Part shown: in pieces, positions 9,253 through 19,004 of the stretch
Layout: every line of letters starts with the position of its first letter
Numbering within the stretch: position 1 is the stretch's first letter
The notes under the pieces: model-generated
What the model saw: only the letters and a program-made list of their open reading frames with translations
What the model was told of the DNA's origin: nothing
Database searches by the model: none
Origin: Pediococcus acidilactici
Lineage (GTDB): Bacteria; Bacillota; Bacilli; Lactobacillales; Lactobacillaceae
DNA length: 64,000 nt
Direction: 5' to 3'
Assembly: GCA_024970065.1 (NCBI GenBank)
Contig: CP103908.1
Coordinates: forward strand, 1,922,001 to 1,986,000
Made by a program: the position numbers and the translations under genes

Positions 9253-10479
9253 TTAGTTAGTGCTAGCTGTTTTAGTTAACTTAACGTCCGTGGTCTTGTA
9301 TTTTCCATTATGATAGTAACCCACTTTAATAGTGTCACCAACTTTATGTTTATAAAGTGCTTCACGGAGTTCTGCCGTGTCTTTAACTGACTTTCCATCA
9401 ACCTTCGTAACCACGTCGTATTTCTTTAAGCCCGCTGATTTTGCAGGTCCTGCATTTACCGACATAATTACCGATCCGCCAGTTACACTGCTAGGCAATT
9501 TTAGAATGGATTTTTGTTGGTCTGAAGAGATTGCCGTCAAATCTACCAGTGTTACTCCTAATGCTGGACGATCAATTTTACCATTCTTCACTAACTGGTC
9601 AATTACGGAAACCACTTCGTTCGATGGAATGGCAAAGCCCATCCCTTCTACCGAAGTCGAATTACCGCTCGAAGAAAGTTTCATCGAATTAATTCCAATG
9701 ACTTGACCAGCTAAGTTAATTAACGGCCCACCGGAGTTACCAGCATTAATTGCGGCATCCGTTTGGATAACCGTTGCTTCGCCAGTACCTTGTCCGTTAC
9801 TATTAGAAGTTTCGATGGTCCGTTTCTTCGCTGAAATAATCCCCTGCGTCAAGGAAGTTGCGTATTCAGAACCTAACGGCGATCCAATTGCCAAGGCGGT
9901 TTCCCCAACCTTGATGTTGTCTGAGTCACCAAAACTTGCCACGGTAGTTACTGGAGCCGAATTAATTTTAAGGACTGCTAGATCCGTTACGCTATCGGTT
10001 CCCACAATCTTAGCGGGTAGTTTCTTTCCGTTGCTCATGATTACTTCCAACGAGTTTGACCCGCTAACCACGTGGTTGTTGGTAACAATGTAAGCTGCGT
10101 CGCCACTCTTCTTGTAAATCACCCCAGAACCTTCCGAAGCTGTCTGGAGTTTGTCAGAAGAAGACTTCTTTGAGGATGACGATTCACTGTCCCCAAAAAT
10201 TGAATTTAAAATGTTATCAGGATCATTGTTATTCTCTTTTTGTAAATTAATTACGGAAACTACGGAATCTTTTACCGTAGAAAATGCCTTTGAAGATTGA
10301 CTGCTAACGTTAACCTTCACATTGCTTGTTTGGGTTTCCCCTGATTTGTTTGAGCCAGTTGGTACCGCCGTGGTAGTGGCTTCCATTCGATTTTGTACAA
10401 AGCTCGCCCCACCATAGGCAACTCCACCGCCAAGCAAACCTGCAATGGCAGCCGTGATAATAATTTTATTATTTTTCAT
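9253..10479 (-). CDS. htrA: HtrA-like membrane-anchored serine protease
   Basis: Surface quality-control protease of 408 residues. One N-terminal membrane anchor (about residues 7-28) is followed by a Ser/Thr/Asn/Lys-rich linker to about residue 112, a trypsin-like domain with triad His136 (TNNHVV), Asp166 (TDLAVL) and Ser249 (GNSGGPL), and one C-terminal PDZ domain (about 300-400) containing GLKKYDVVTKVDGK. It is the last gene of the walRK block, as in relatives. A TATAAT at 10532-10537 (minus strand) suggests an additional promoter of its own. Its GAGGAGGG ribosome site is about 19 bases from the ATG, longer than usual, and I see no better in-frame start. Confidence 0.95.
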   Translation of the reverse strand: MKNNKIIITAAIAGLLGGGVAYGGASFVQNRMEATTTAVPTGSNKSGETQTSNVKVNVSSQSSKAFSTVKDSVVSVINLQKENNNDPDNILNSIFGDSESSSSKKSSSDKLQTASEGSGVIYKKSGDAAYIVTNNHVVSGSNSLEVIMSNGKKLPAKIVGTDSVTDLAVLKINSAPVTTVASFGDSDNIKVGETALAIGSPLGSEYATSLTQGIISAKKRTIETSNSNGQGTGEATVIQTDAAINAGNSGGPLINLAGQVIGINSMKLSSSGNSTSVEGMGFAIPSNEVVSVIDQLVKNGKIDRPALGVTLVDLTAISSDQQKSILKLPSSVTGGSVIMSVNAGPAKSAGLKKYDVVTKVDGKSVKDTAELREALYKHKVGDTIKVGYYHNGKYKTTDVKLTKTASTN

Positions 10480-10596
10480 AACACGTCGCGGATTCCCGCT
10501 CCCTCCTCATACAATATTCCCGTTACGGCCTATTATAGCCTGTAATTTATGTTATTTGTATGAATTTACTCGGTAAATTTCCTAAAAGGTTTCAGA

Positions 10597-11400
10597 TTAA
10601 ATTAAAGTTAGCGGATCCGCCTTTTCGTGGTCAGTATCCAAAATTTCGAAATCGTGGCCCACTGCTAAATCATGGTTTTGCATCATGGAACTAACCGTTA
10701 AGTGAGCCAACTCCTTCATGTTGTTATGCAAACTTAAGTGGCCTAAGTAAATTTTCTTAGTACGGTTGCCAATCACGTCCATGAGCGCGTTGGCCCCGTC
10801 TTCATTTGATAAATGGCCATGATCACCCATGATTCGTTGCTTAAGCGGCCACGGATAGCCGCCCATTCGCAGCATTTCCGTATCGTGGTTTACTTCAAAC
10901 AAGTAGCCGTCGGCGTTACGAATCGTGCCCGCAACCCGGTCTGACACGTATCCCGTATCCGTTAAAATCACAAACGATTTTCCTGCGTGGTGAAATTCGT
11001 AAAATTGTGGTTCGGCGGCGTCGTGTGATACCGCAAAGCTTTCAATATCTAAATCATCTAATGATTTAGTCGTGTTGGGATCAAAAATATACTTCTGTTC
11101 GGTAGGAATTTTTCCAACTTTATTTTTAATGGCGTCCCAAGTACCCCGGTTTGCATAAACGTTAATCCCATACTTACGGGCTAACACCCCGACACTTTGA
11201 ATGTGGTCAGAATGCTCGTGGGTAACAAATAAAGAGTCAACCTCCTGAATATCCCGTCCAACACTTTCCATTAAACCGGCAATCTTTTTACCGCTTAAAC
11301 CTGCATCTACCAGCACCTTATGTTCGGGTGTTTCAATGTAAGTAACGTTTCCAGTGCTTCCACTGGAAAGAACACTAACTTTCAAACCCTCTTCGCTCAT
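10597..11400 (-). CDS. yycJ: Metallo-beta-lactamase-fold hydrolase WalJ/YycJ
   Basis: Cytosolic MBL-fold protein of 267 residues, the conserved partner gene of walRK, reported in other Firmicutes as a probable 5'-3' exonuclease linked to DNA repair and to coordination of wall synthesis with replication. The N-terminal LSSGSTGN block and the metal-binding THEHSDH (His61, His63, Asp65, His66) are present, with later ligands in MGDHGHLSNEDG and LGHLSLHNN. An AGGAAGG ribosome site precedes the ATG. It lies 22 bp after yycI. Confidence 0.93.
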   Translation of the reverse strand: MSEEGLKVSVLSSGSTGNVTYIETPEHKVLVDAGLSGKKIAGLMESVGRDIQEVDSLFVTHEHSDHIQSVGVLARKYGINVYANRGTWDAIKNKVGKIPTEQKYIFDPNTTKSLDDLDIESFAVSHDAAEPQFYEFHHAGKSFVILTDTGYVSDRVAGTIRNADGYLFEVNHDTEMLRMGGYPWPLKQRIMGDHGHLSNEDGANALMDVIGNRTKKIYLGHLSLHNNMKELAHLTVSSMMQNHDLAVGHDFEILDTDHEKADPLTLI

Positions 11401-11422
11401 CTTTTGACCTTCCTACTTAAAT

Positions 11423-12346
11423 TTATTCTGTATTCGTATTTGGGCTATTTAACCCCGCAGAACTGCTATCTGTAGACGCAGCACTGGTTTCGTTAGTATC
11501 CGTGGTAGAATCCTTATCTGCCACTTTGGCCTTCTTAGCTGGAGTTTGGCCATCTTTTTTAATCAGTACTCCTGAAAAGGCGTTAATTCGTTTAACTTCA
11601 ACATTGGTACTGTTTTTGCTCTTAATGCCAATTACCCAAGTAGGTACGTAAACGGCCCCTTCTTCCGTACTTAATAGATTAGTATATCCCAAATCAGCCC
11701 ACTCGATTTTCGAGTTATTTGGAATTTCGTTGTATTGGTAAAGCAGGGTCACCGCCCGGGATTGGCTGATTAATTCACTTTCCTCGCGCAACTGCTTTTT
11801 ACCCACCAAATGTCCTTGGACGTATCCGGTAACTTGGTTGCTTGCGTTTACGTAGAAAATAATCTGCCCATCCTTGGAATAGACCGGTCGATGGTCAATT
11901 ACCTGCGTATAAACCACCTGTGTGTCGTTACTCAAGTTGGCATTGTATTGGTATTGCGTTCCGTCAATCACGTTTTCACGATCCTTCACAAAACGATCTA
12001 GCGCCCTTTGCGGATCCTTTGGATCGATTGTAAACGGATCGGTGACTGAGCTATACAGCTTGTTGTCCGAAACCCGCGCATTTTGGCCAGTAAGGTGTTT
12101 GATTCCACTCTTAAGAGAGGTGTCCACCTTGCTTTGCGCGTAATATCCCTCTTTTTTCTTATTTGAAAGCGGCATGTACGTAATTTGATCGTTACGCATC
12201 TCTTTTAAAATGGATGTGCTCGCGCTCGCATTCGAAGACGTGACCGTTCCCGATTCCATTTGGTACTGCCAGTAGGAACCGAATAAATAGGCGTTTAAGA
12301 TGGCAAAAACCACGATGAAGATAACTTCAATTCTCCTAAAATCCAT
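11423..12346 (-). CDS. yycI: WalK-modulating membrane protein YycI
   Basis: Protein of 307 residues with one N-terminal membrane segment (about residues 7-26, IEVIFIVVFAILNAYLFGSY) and a large extracytoplasmic domain. In Bacillus, YycI works with YycH to control WalK activity through transmembrane contacts. A low-complexity tail of about 40 residues rich in Ser, Thr, Asn and Asp ends the protein, longer than in many homologues and probably disordered in the wall. AAGGAGG lies just before the start, and it follows yycH by 11 bp. Confidence 0.93.
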   Translation of the reverse strand: MDFRRIEVIFIVVFAILNAYLFGSYWQYQMESGTVTSSNASASTSILKEMRNDQITYMPLSNKKKEGYYAQSKVDTSLKSGIKHLTGQNARVSDNKLYSSVTDPFTIDPKDPQRALDRFVKDRENVIDGTQYQYNANLSNDTQVVYTQVIDHRPVYSKDGQIIFYVNASNQVTGYVQGHLVGKKQLREESELISQSRAVTLLYQYNEIPNNSKIEWADLGYTNLLSTEEGAVYVPTWVIGIKSKNSTNVEVKRINAFSGVLIKKDGQTPAKKAKVADKDSTTDTNETSAASTDSSSAGLNSPNTNTE

Positions 12347-12357
12347 TTCGTTCCTCC

Positions 12358-13653
12358 TTAGCTAACCAAATTTTGGTAGGCCGTCCATTTTCCGCGGTAA
12401 TTAACGTACCAAGTTGGTTCAAGGTCCACCGTGGTGTTCGCCGCCACCTTGCCTGACCACTGGTAACCAATGTCAATGCCCTTGATTTCTTTAGTATTAA
12501 TCCCTTGGTAGCTAAGCTGGTTCAACACTTCCTCAGTCGTTGGTAACTGCTTAGTCCCCTTTTCGGCGGGCACCGGCACTTGTAGGTTATAAATCGAGAA
12601 AGTTGTCGTCAATTCGTTGGATTGGCGGGCCACCTTAATCGTTCCCAAACCATCCTCGTTAAAAATGGGGAAACCACCGACATAATCACGAAATTCCGCC
12701 TGACGCTTAGCCAATTGAAAATCAAAGTAGCGAACGTTGGTGTCAGCTTGCACCCCGAGCTGCTTCATCTGTAAGAAACTTTTCTCGATGTTATTATTTA
12801 AGCCGTTTCCGCCCGCGTTACCGCTAGCATTGTTGAAGGTTACCAGACCATTATTGCGGACAAGGATCCGCTTCGTGTTGTCGTTAGTCACGTACGCGAC
12901 CCCATCCTTGGTCTTTTTAGTATCAATCGATTCCGCATCCGTATTAGTTAACAAGTTGGCCGTAAATATACTGCTGCTTTCCTTGTTAATCAAAAAGCTG
13001 TTATACGGTACTGCCGGGCTTTTATAGTAATCGTTGATCAAGTGGTGGTTTATGATGGTCTCTTTCACCGCATAAACCTGATCGTTGCCCTCCACCAGTT
13101 GTCGCAGACGCTTTAAGTTCTGCTTGCTAACTTTGATTTGGTAAACGTCGTAGGTTTTGTCATCAAGGAGAAAGAACTCGTTTCGTTTATCTAAATTAAT
13201 TACCACTTGGCTAATTTCGTAATTTGAACTGAGTTTCTGGTCGTAGACCCCATTAAAAATCTGGGCAGTAATGTTGCTTGGGTACTTCAACATTACGCTC
13301 CGGTCCATGGTCGCGTAGTCCATGAAGCGCTCCTTGTTTCCACGCGATACGCGAGTAGAACTTTCTAACCGCCACTTACTAATTTCACCAACGATTGTTT
13401 TAGGTAGATTTATCTTGGAGTTATTGACTAATTGTTGTTTGTCATGATTAGTATAAATAATTTGCGTAGGTAAAATCACGTCACTCATGTCCCGCTTAAC
13501 CTGGTTAGACTGGACCTTTTCGTTTGCGACCTGGTGCGAACCGCCGTACCGGGCCGGATTCGTCCAAATCAACCATGAAAGGCTAATGCTGGCAATTGCC
13601 AAGATTGCTAAGAGCGTGTGGCGAATAACGCGCCTGGTCTTCGTATCCTTCAT
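12358..13653 (-). CDS. yycH: WalK-modulating membrane protein YycH
   Basis: Protein of 431 residues with one N-terminal membrane segment (about residues 9-29) and an extracytoplasmic domain of about 400 residues, the usual YycH layout. It acts together with YycI on the WalK sensor. I chose the ATG at 13653, which overlaps the walK stop codon as TAATG and so is translationally coupled. A TTG nine bases upstream is in frame and nearer to GAGGAAGGGG, so it is a possible alternative. It is followed by yycI after 11 bp. Confidence 0.93.
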   Translation of the reverse strand: MKDTKTRRVIRHTLLAILAIASISLSWLIWTNPARYGGSHQVANEKVQSNQVKRDMSDVILPTQIIYTNHDKQQLVNNSKINLPKTIVGEISKWRLESSTRVSRGNKERFMDYATMDRSVMLKYPSNITAQIFNGVYDQKLSSNYEISQVVINLDKRNEFFLLDDKTYDVYQIKVSKQNLKRLRQLVEGNDQVYAVKETIINHHLINDYYKSPAVPYNSFLINKESSSIFTANLLTNTDAESIDTKKTKDGVAYVTNDNTKRILVRNNGLVTFNNASGNAGGNGLNNNIEKSFLQMKQLGVQADTNVRYFDFQLAKRQAEFRDYVGGFPIFNEDGLGTIKVARQSNELTTTFSIYNLQVPVPAEKGTKQLPTTEEVLNQLSYQGINTKEIKGIDIGYQWSGKVAANTTVDLEPTWYVNYRGKWTAYQNLVS

Positions 13654-15500
13654 TATTCCCAAGCATCCCCTTCCTCAAACGGTTCGTATGGTAGTGAAAT
13701 GTAGAAGGTCGAACCTTCTCCTTCGCGACTTTCTACCCAAATTCGGCCGCCATGCATCTGAACTACTTCTTTGGAAATCGCTAACCCTAATCCAGTTCCG
13801 CCCTGTGCTCTCGAACGGGCCTTATCCACCCGGTAGAACCGGTCAAAGACGTGGTTAAGTGCTTCTTTCGGAATCCCGAGACCTTGGTCAGTAACACTCA
13901 TGATGACGTGGTTATGGGTTTCAATCAACCGACAAGTAATTACCCCACCATCTGGAGAATACTTGATGGCGTTATTCATAATGTTATCCAAAACTTGTTG
14001 GATCTTATCGGTATCAACTTCAACCCAGATGTCCCGCCGGGTGAAATCACGTTTAATGGTGTAGTTCTTGGACGATTTTTCCCCATTCTTCAAAATCATA
14101 TCAAACCGGTCTAGGATGTGGTTAAACAACTCGTTTAAATTAACGTATTCTTTATCTAGCCGTGCGGTTCCCAAATCCATCCGAGACAAGTTTAGCAGGT
14201 CGTTGATCATCCGCATCATCCGATCAGTTTCTTCCTGGGTGACCTTTAAGAAATTAGGCGCGACGCTTGGATCTTTCCAAGCCCCGTCAACTAACGCTTC
14301 GATGTAGCTCTTCATACTGGTTAACGGCGTCCGTAATTCGTGTGAAACGTTCGATACAAAGCGTTTACGATCCTGGTCAATCTTTTGTTGTTCAGTAACG
14401 TCGTGAAGGACGCAAACCAGCCCGCTAATAAAGCCAGATTCTCGCTGTATTAGCGCAAAGGACGCGTGCAAAATCAAATCCTGTTCATCGGTAGACAAAT
14501 CGAGAACTTCGGGATCCTGGTTTTCCAATAGATCACGGAGCGTTACCGAGCCCCGTAAGTCTAAAATATCCAGGATTGACTTACCTACAATTTGATCGTT
14601 TTCCAGGTTCAAAAAGTCGGTCGCCATTTCGTTGACAATCGTGATCCGACCGCGCCGGTCCGTTGCCAACACCCCGTCGGTCATATAACCCAGAACTGAA
14701 TCTAGCCGTCGGCGTTCAGATTCGGTCAATTCTTGGGATTCTTCAACCCGAACCGACAAGTCGTTAACGGCCGCGGCAAGTTGTCCTAACTCATCATCCC
14801 CGTAGATTTGTACTTGCCCCGAGTAGTCGCCTCGCGCAATTTGCATGGTCCGTTGTCGCATTTCTTCAATCGGTCGCGTAATCGCCCGCGCAATCAGCAC
14901 CGCGAGGAAGAGTCCAATCGTGATCGCAATTAAAGCCGCCACTACGAAAATAAGCGTAATGTTATTCACGTTTTGGTAGACCGATTCCAAATTAGCCCGA
15001 ATGTAAACAACACCCGTCAAATTATTAGTAGCTCCCGACGTATTAATGAGGGGAACAATTGAAATAAAGTAACGCGTGTTATTGGTTTTATTATAGGAAA
15101 CTTGCTGGTAGCTACGGGTGTTATAAATAACGTCCTTAACGTTTCGATCGGTAGTTTTTTGTCCTACCGTACTCCGGTCAGCATTACTACTAGTACCACG
15201 GATGACTCCCTTAGCGTCGATCACCCGAATTTCCGTAATGTTTTGGTTGTTGATATTGCCAATTATGTCCGCAATTTGGTCGTTTGCCTTTTTCGTGTTA
15301 CTACGCTCAAGTTGCGCGCTAATTTCATTTTCCACGTACGGTTGGAGTTGGACTTGCGACTTGAATTGGCTTAAGTTTTGCGTCTCCAATTGACGCACAA
15401 AAATAACTCCAACGACTTCCAACGTCACTACTAGTAACATTGCAAACACTAGAGCTATTTTAAAATTGATTGATTTAAAAAAATTTGTTCGCTTATTCAT
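13653..15500 (-). CDS. walK: Essential cell-wall sensor histidine kinase WalK
   Basis: Membrane kinase of 615 residues. TM1 lies at about 14-36, an extracellular Cache-like sensor at about 37-178, TM2 at about 180-204, HAMP at about 205-257, PAS at about 262-370, and HisKA with His387 in FVSNVSHELRTP. The ATPase domain has N box DNIMNNAIKYS, G1 DQGLGIP, F box FDRFYRVD and G2 GGTGLGLAI. It phosphorylates WalR to control autolysins and wall turnover. A GGGGAG ribosome site precedes the ATG. Unusually, 516 bp separate it from walR, where the two genes are normally adjacent. Confidence 0.96.
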   Translation of the reverse strand: MNKRTNFFKSINFKIALVFAMLLVVTLEVVGVIFVRQLETQNLSQFKSQVQLQPYVENEISAQLERSNTKKANDQIADIIGNINNQNITEIRVIDAKGVIRGTSSNADRSTVGQKTTDRNVKDVIYNTRSYQQVSYNKTNNTRYFISIVPLINTSGATNNLTGVVYIRANLESVYQNVNNITLIFVVAALIAITIGLFLAVLIARAITRPIEEMRQRTMQIARGDYSGQVQIYGDDELGQLAAAVNDLSVRVEESQELTESERRRLDSVLGYMTDGVLATDRRGRITIVNEMATDFLNLENDQIVGKSILDILDLRGSVTLRDLLENQDPEVLDLSTDEQDLILHASFALIQRESGFISGLVCVLHDVTEQQKIDQDRKRFVSNVSHELRTPLTSMKSYIEALVDGAWKDPSVAPNFLKVTQEETDRMMRMINDLLNLSRMDLGTARLDKEYVNLNELFNHILDRFDMILKNGEKSSKNYTIKRDFTRRDIWVEVDTDKIQQVLDNIMNNAIKYSPDGGVITCRLIETHNHVIMSVTDQGLGIPKEALNHVFDRFYRVDKARSRAQGGTGLGLAISKEVVQMHGGRIWVESREGEGSTFYISLPYEPFEEGDAWE

Positions 15501-16016
15501 TTAAACTCCCCGAGTTCTAACTAATTGATTAGTTAAGGAAACAAATCGGCAATCGCGTGCCTAAAATAAGCCAGCCTGCTTAGCCATGTGGGGATCTTAC
15601 CGAACTCCGGCAACTAAGTTTTACTGGTCAATTACTGTTAATCGTGGTGCGCTTTAAAAACTATTTATTCGGCGTTTAAACCGGTTAAATCGGCTAAATT
15701 AGGAGTTTAACCCATTCCATAGTTAAACGGGCGCTACCCGCCTTTTAGGTGGTAATGGTGGTAGCGACCGTATTTTTTGTTAAATTGGTTGAAACGTGTT
15801 CCAACCCTGCGGTTAACCAAATTTCACTGCTGTGTAGCCGAAACGAGCTCCAGCCCTCAGCTCTTTCCGGTTAACCAAACTCCACTGCAGCATGGCCGAA
15901 ACGTGTTCAAGTCTCCCAACCTTCTGCGGTTAACCAAATTTTAGACTCAATCGCTAATCGCAATTAAGTCTAAAATCCAGTTAATCCTCAAAGGCTACCC
16001 GGGAGAATTGAACACT
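15501..16016. repeat. Repeat-bearing spacer between walR and walK
   Basis: This 516-bp stretch has no credible gene. Three imperfect tandem units start at GAAACG (15791, 15840 and 15898) and each contains GGTTAACCAAA (15811, 15869, 15928), at 58-59 bp spacing. GGTTAACC is itself palindromic. To the left, GCGCTACC (15731-15738) and GGTAGCG (15770-15776) can form a hairpin. To the right, TTAGACT (15941) pairs with AGTCTAA (15967). Transcripts from walR must cross this region to reach walK unless walK has its own promoter. Confidence 0.7.
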
Positions 16017-16718
16017 CTAATCCGTTTCCGGATTTCTCAAATAATATCCTACTCCCCGGCGCGTTACCAAGATTTGGGGATTACTTGGCGTTTCTTCAAT
16101 CTTTTCACGCAACCGCCGCACCGTTACATCGACCGTCCGCACGTCTCCAAAGTAATCGTAACCCCAAACCGTTTGTAACAAGTGTTCCCGGGTCATTACT
16201 TGGTCCGTATGTTGTGCTAAATAATGTAGCAATTCAAATTCACGATGCGTCAAATCTAGTTGCGCACCGTCCCGAGTTACCGAGTATGAATCTGAATTAA
16301 TTACCAACGGACCAATCTTAATGTTATTTTTTACTTCTTCGTTACTTTGTTGGAACTGGTCTTGGCGCCGTAAGTTAGCCTTTACCCGCGCTACGAGTTC
16401 CCGGTTGGAAAACGGCTTGGTAACGTAGTCGTCCGCACCAAGTTCCAATCCGACGACTTTATCCAATTCCGAATCCTTAGCGGTTACCATAATAATCGGG
16501 ATGTTATGTTTGGCCCGCACTTGGCGAGCAACTTCCAACCCATCAATTTTTGGCAACATTAAATCTAATAAGATCAAATCAGGTTCTTCGGATTCCACTT
16601 TTTCCAGCGCTTCTTCGCCATCATAAGCAGTTACCACGTCGTAACCTTCCTTATCTAAATTAAATTTGACGATGTCGGAAATTGGTTTTTCATCATCTAC
16701 TACTAAAATTTTTGGCAT
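16017..16718 (-). CDS. walR: Essential cell-wall response regulator WalR
   Basis: OmpR/PhoB-type regulator of 233 residues. The receiver domain (1-120) has the acidic pair Asp8/Asp9, phospho-acceptor Asp52 in LILLDLMLP and Lys102 in [12 protein letters not shown]. The winged-helix DNA-binding domain (about 130-230) ends with the recognition block [18 protein letters not shown] and the RRGVGYYL wing. It receives phosphate from WalK and controls wall hydrolase genes. GAGGAGGG lies 5 bases before the ATG. Its promoter and the long gap to walK are listed separately. Confidence 0.97.
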   Translation of the reverse strand: MPKILVVDDEKPISDIVKFNLDKEGYDVVTAYDGEEALEKVESEEPDLILLDLMLPKIDGLEVARQVRAKHNIPIIMVTAKDSELDKVVGLELGADDYVTKPFSNRELVARVKANLRRQDQFQQSNEEVKNNIKIGPLVINSDSYSVTRDGAQLDLTHREFELLHYLAQHTDQVMTREHLLQTVWGYDYFGDVRTVDVTVRRLREKIEETPSNPQILVTRRGVGYYLRNPETD

Positions 16719-16946
16719 GTTTGCCCTCCTCAGAAGATATATCTGCCATTAGTTGTAAGAAGTTGGGACAGACACTTAATTTAGTTTCAAAACGTTTGGT
16801 CACTGGCTTAGCACATAAATTTTTCTTCTAAGCTACCGTCAACCAAATTTGTTAATCTAATTTTGTCTATTTAAATACAAATTCAAAAAAAGTTGCGGAT
16901 TTTTTGCCAATTTTCTGGCAAAGGTCTATCCCATTCGTTTCTGTCA

Positions 16947-16952
16947 ATTATA
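16947..16952 (-). promoter_or_regulatory. Extended -10 promoter of walR
   Basis: On the minus strand the sequence reads TGGTATAAT, an extended -10 element about 230 bp upstream of walR. No good -35 hexamer sits at the right distance, which fits an extended -10 promoter. The rest of 16719-17050 shows no gene. Confidence 0.55.
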
Positions 16953-17051
16953 CCACATGCGCTCAAATTTGAATGATAACGCTCTCGTAACCCCATATTA
17001 GCTAAAATTTCACTTTTTTTAACTTTTTTTGAAAAAAATCCAAAAAAAGTG

Positions 17052-17080
17052 TTGTCATGATTTTTTTTTCATGCTACTAT
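17052..17080 (+). promoter_or_regulatory. Promoter of tRNA-Lys
   Basis: TTGTCA, a 17-base spacer and TACTAT end 34 bases before the tRNA, on the plus strand. Confidence 0.75.
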
Positions 17081-17114
17081 ATTTAAGTCGAGTTGATGAG
17101 GACATCAATCACAT

Positions 17115-17187
17115 GGGTGGTTAGCTCAGCTGGCAGAGCAACGGACTCTTAATCCGTGGGTCCAGGGTTCGATCCCCTGACCACCCA
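17115..17187 (+). tRNA. tRNA-Lys (anticodon CTT)
   Basis: A full cloverleaf of 73 bases. The acceptor stem is GGGTGGT/ACCACCC, the anticodon stem ACGGA/TCCGT encloses the loop CTCTTAA giving anticodon CTT, and the T loop is GTTCGATC. The CCA end is not encoded; the bases after the discriminator A are TTA. It stands alone between walR and an accessory region, a common integration point, but I see no duplicated tRNA end nearby. Confidence 0.97.
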
Positions 17188-17203
17188 TTACATAGACACA
17201 CTA

Positions 17204-17303
17204 ATCAGCAATCACGCTGCGTCAAGCCGTGGTTGCTGATTTTTTTGTTGTCTACATTTTTCTCTTTAACAAAAAACCAGCAATTAAATGAGTGCTGGTT
17301 TTT
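17204..17303. terminator. tRNA terminator and a second bidirectional hairpin
   Basis: ATCAGCAATCACG (17204-17216) pairs with CGTGGTTGCTGAT (17228-17240, one wobble) followed by seven T residues, ending the tRNA transcript. AAAAACCAGCA (17272-17282) pairs with TGCTGGTTTTT (17293-17303) and can terminate both strands, including the acetyltransferase operon coming from the right. Confidence 0.85.
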
Positions 17304-17367
17304 TTGTGCTCAAATTTTTTTGGACTATATCTCTATTTTATTTATAGAGTTTTAGATTTCTAAATCA

Positions 17368-17955
17368 CTAGCGATCAAGTACTGGCAAATCTTTGATCTT
17401 CTTTGCTGGCACTCCGCCAAAGATAGCATTATCAGGGACGTCCTTATTGACTACGGCTCCGGCCGCAATAATTGTATTGTTGCCAATTTTTACCCCAGGA
17501 AGAATAGTGACGTTTCCTCCAATCCACACATCATTTCCAACCTCAATAGGTCTGGTAGTGGAAATAACGTAGGAACTCCCATCTGAGCGCTTTCCAAAAC
17601 GTTTGCTTGCATCAATCGAATGCTCACCACAATAAAACTTAACGTCCGGTCCAATTAACACCCGATCACCAATGGTGACCAAATTAGCATCCAAAAAATT
17701 GGCATTAGCGTTTATTAATACATCATTTCCCAGTCGCATATGTTTTCCGTACGTAACTCGAAAAGGACTCATTATGGTTATATTTTCGCCCACGTCTGCA
17801 AATAGTTTCTTAAACAATACCATTCTTTTACTAAAATCCTGAGTCTGATTAATTTCTTTCGTCACATTCTGGGCATTCTGGATCATTGTTTGAATTTCGG
17901 GATCCCGGTAATCATAGTCTTTTCCCGCTAATAATTTTTCATGTTCGCTTAGCAT
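17368..17955 (-). CDS. Maltose/galactoside O-acetyltransferase family protein
   Basis: Left-handed beta-helix acetyltransferase of 195 residues. The N-terminal Mac domain (about 1-55) begins [20 protein letters not shown]. It is followed by hexapeptide repeats with [16 protein letters not shown], the catalytic His in [26 protein letters not shown] and [13 protein letters not shown]. It transfers acetyl from acetyl-CoA to a sugar hydroxyl; the true substrate is unknown. It is the last gene of the three-gene operon opposite the MerR gene, 24 bp after the aldo/keto reductase. Confidence 0.9.
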   Translation of the reverse strand: MLSEHEKLLAGKDYDYRDPEIQTMIQNAQNVTKEINQTQDFSKRMVLFKKLFADVGENITIMSPFRVTYGKHMRLGNDVLINANANFLDANLVTIGDRVLIGPDVKFYCGEHSIDASKRFGKRSDGSSYVISTTRPIEVGNDVWIGGNVTILPGVKIGNNTIIAAGAVVNKDVPDNAIFGGVPAKKIKDLPVLDR

Positions 17956-17979
17956 GTGTACACTCTCCTAACAAAACCA

Positions 17980-18999
17980 TTATTTTTTCTCGTCAATTAG
18001 GACGGTTCCTTCAGCCGGATTTTCGTCAAGCGCTCCAATTATCTTATGTGGTACATATAATTCTTCTAAGTAATTAACATCCTCTGCTGATAAGTCAATC
18101 GATAACGCAGCAGCTGCTTCATCAAGATGTTTCATCTTAGTTGAGCCGATAATTGGTGCAGCTACGCCTTTTTTCCATTGCCAAGCCAAGGCTATTTGAC
18201 TCATCGAAACACCATACTTTTCAGCTAGTTCGGATACTCGGTCAACAATTTCTTGGTCTTCCAAACGATAATCATCGTATTTTCCGCGTGCTACTCGGTC
18301 GGTTTGACTACGTAAAGTGTTCGTTTGCCAAGCCTTATGACTTAAATGTCCCGCTGCTAACGGGCTATATGGCATTAATGACACTTGCATCTGGTTACAA
18401 ATTGGAATTAATTCACGTTCATCTTCCCGGTAAAGAAGATTGTAGTGGTTCTCCATAGTTTGAAATTGCGCCCAGCCGTGTTCCTTGGCAATTTGCTGCA
18501 TATTATAAAATTGATAGCCATACATTGCTGAAGCACCAATCGCACGTACTTTACCAGCCTTTACTAAATCATTTAAAGCTTCCATTGTTTCTTCAATTGG
18601 TGTTTCATAATCAAATCGATGAATAATATATAAATCTAAATAATCCGTGTTCAAGCGTCGTAAAGAGCCCTCAATTTCTCGATGAATCGCCGCTTTAGAC
18701 AACCGTCCCGGGTTAAAATAAACTTTAGAAGCTAAAACTACTTGATCACGAGGAATTTTATTCTCTTTAAGCGCGCGTCCCAGGTATTCTTCGCTAGTTC
18801 CTTCAGAATAAGAGTTTGCCGTATCAAAGAAATTGACCCCCAAACCAAGGGCGTGGCGGATCACTTTTTCACTGTCTGAATAATCGAGTGTCCAATCGTG
18901 CATACTCCCTGGTTTGCCAAAACTCATTGCGCCTACACACATCTTTGAAACTGCTATATCAGTCTTTCCCAACGTTGTATATTGCATATCTTTATTCAT
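17980..18999 (-). CDS. Aldo/keto reductase
   Basis: NADPH-dependent oxidoreductase of about 339 residues with a TIM-barrel fold. GVNFFDTANSYSEG carries the catalytic Asp and Tyr, LASKVYF the Lys, and YLDLYIIHRFD the His region. Near residue 270, IIGSTKMKHLDEA is the cofactor-binding end. I favour the ATG at 18999, which has AAAGGA 8 bases upstream; an in-frame ATG at 19008 overlaps the stop of the preceding gene as ATGA. It lies in the MerR-controlled operon, suggesting detoxification of reactive carbonyls. Confidence 0.9.
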   Translation of the reverse strand: MNKDMQYTTLGKTDIAVSKMCVGAMSFGKPGSMHDWTLDYSDSEKVIRHALGLGVNFFDTANSYSEGTSEEYLGRALKENKIPRDQVVLASKVYFNPGRLSKAAIHREIEGSLRRLNTDYLDLYIIHRFDYETPIEETMEALNDLVKAGKVRAIGASAMYGYQFYNMQQIAKEHGWAQFQTMENHYNLLYREDERELIPICNQMQVSLMPYSPLAAGHLSHKAWQTNTLRSQTDRVARGKYDDYRLEDQEIVDRVSELAEKYGVSMSQIALAWQWKKGVAAPIIGSTKMKHLDEAAAALSIDLSAEDVNYLEELYVPHKIIGALDENPAEGTVLIDEKK

Positions 19000-19004
19000 T
19001 GAAC

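Noticed and set aside
15781..15945. A CRISPR array in the walR-walK spacer
   Set aside because: Only three imperfect units of unequal length, no constant repeat with unique spacers, and no cas genes.
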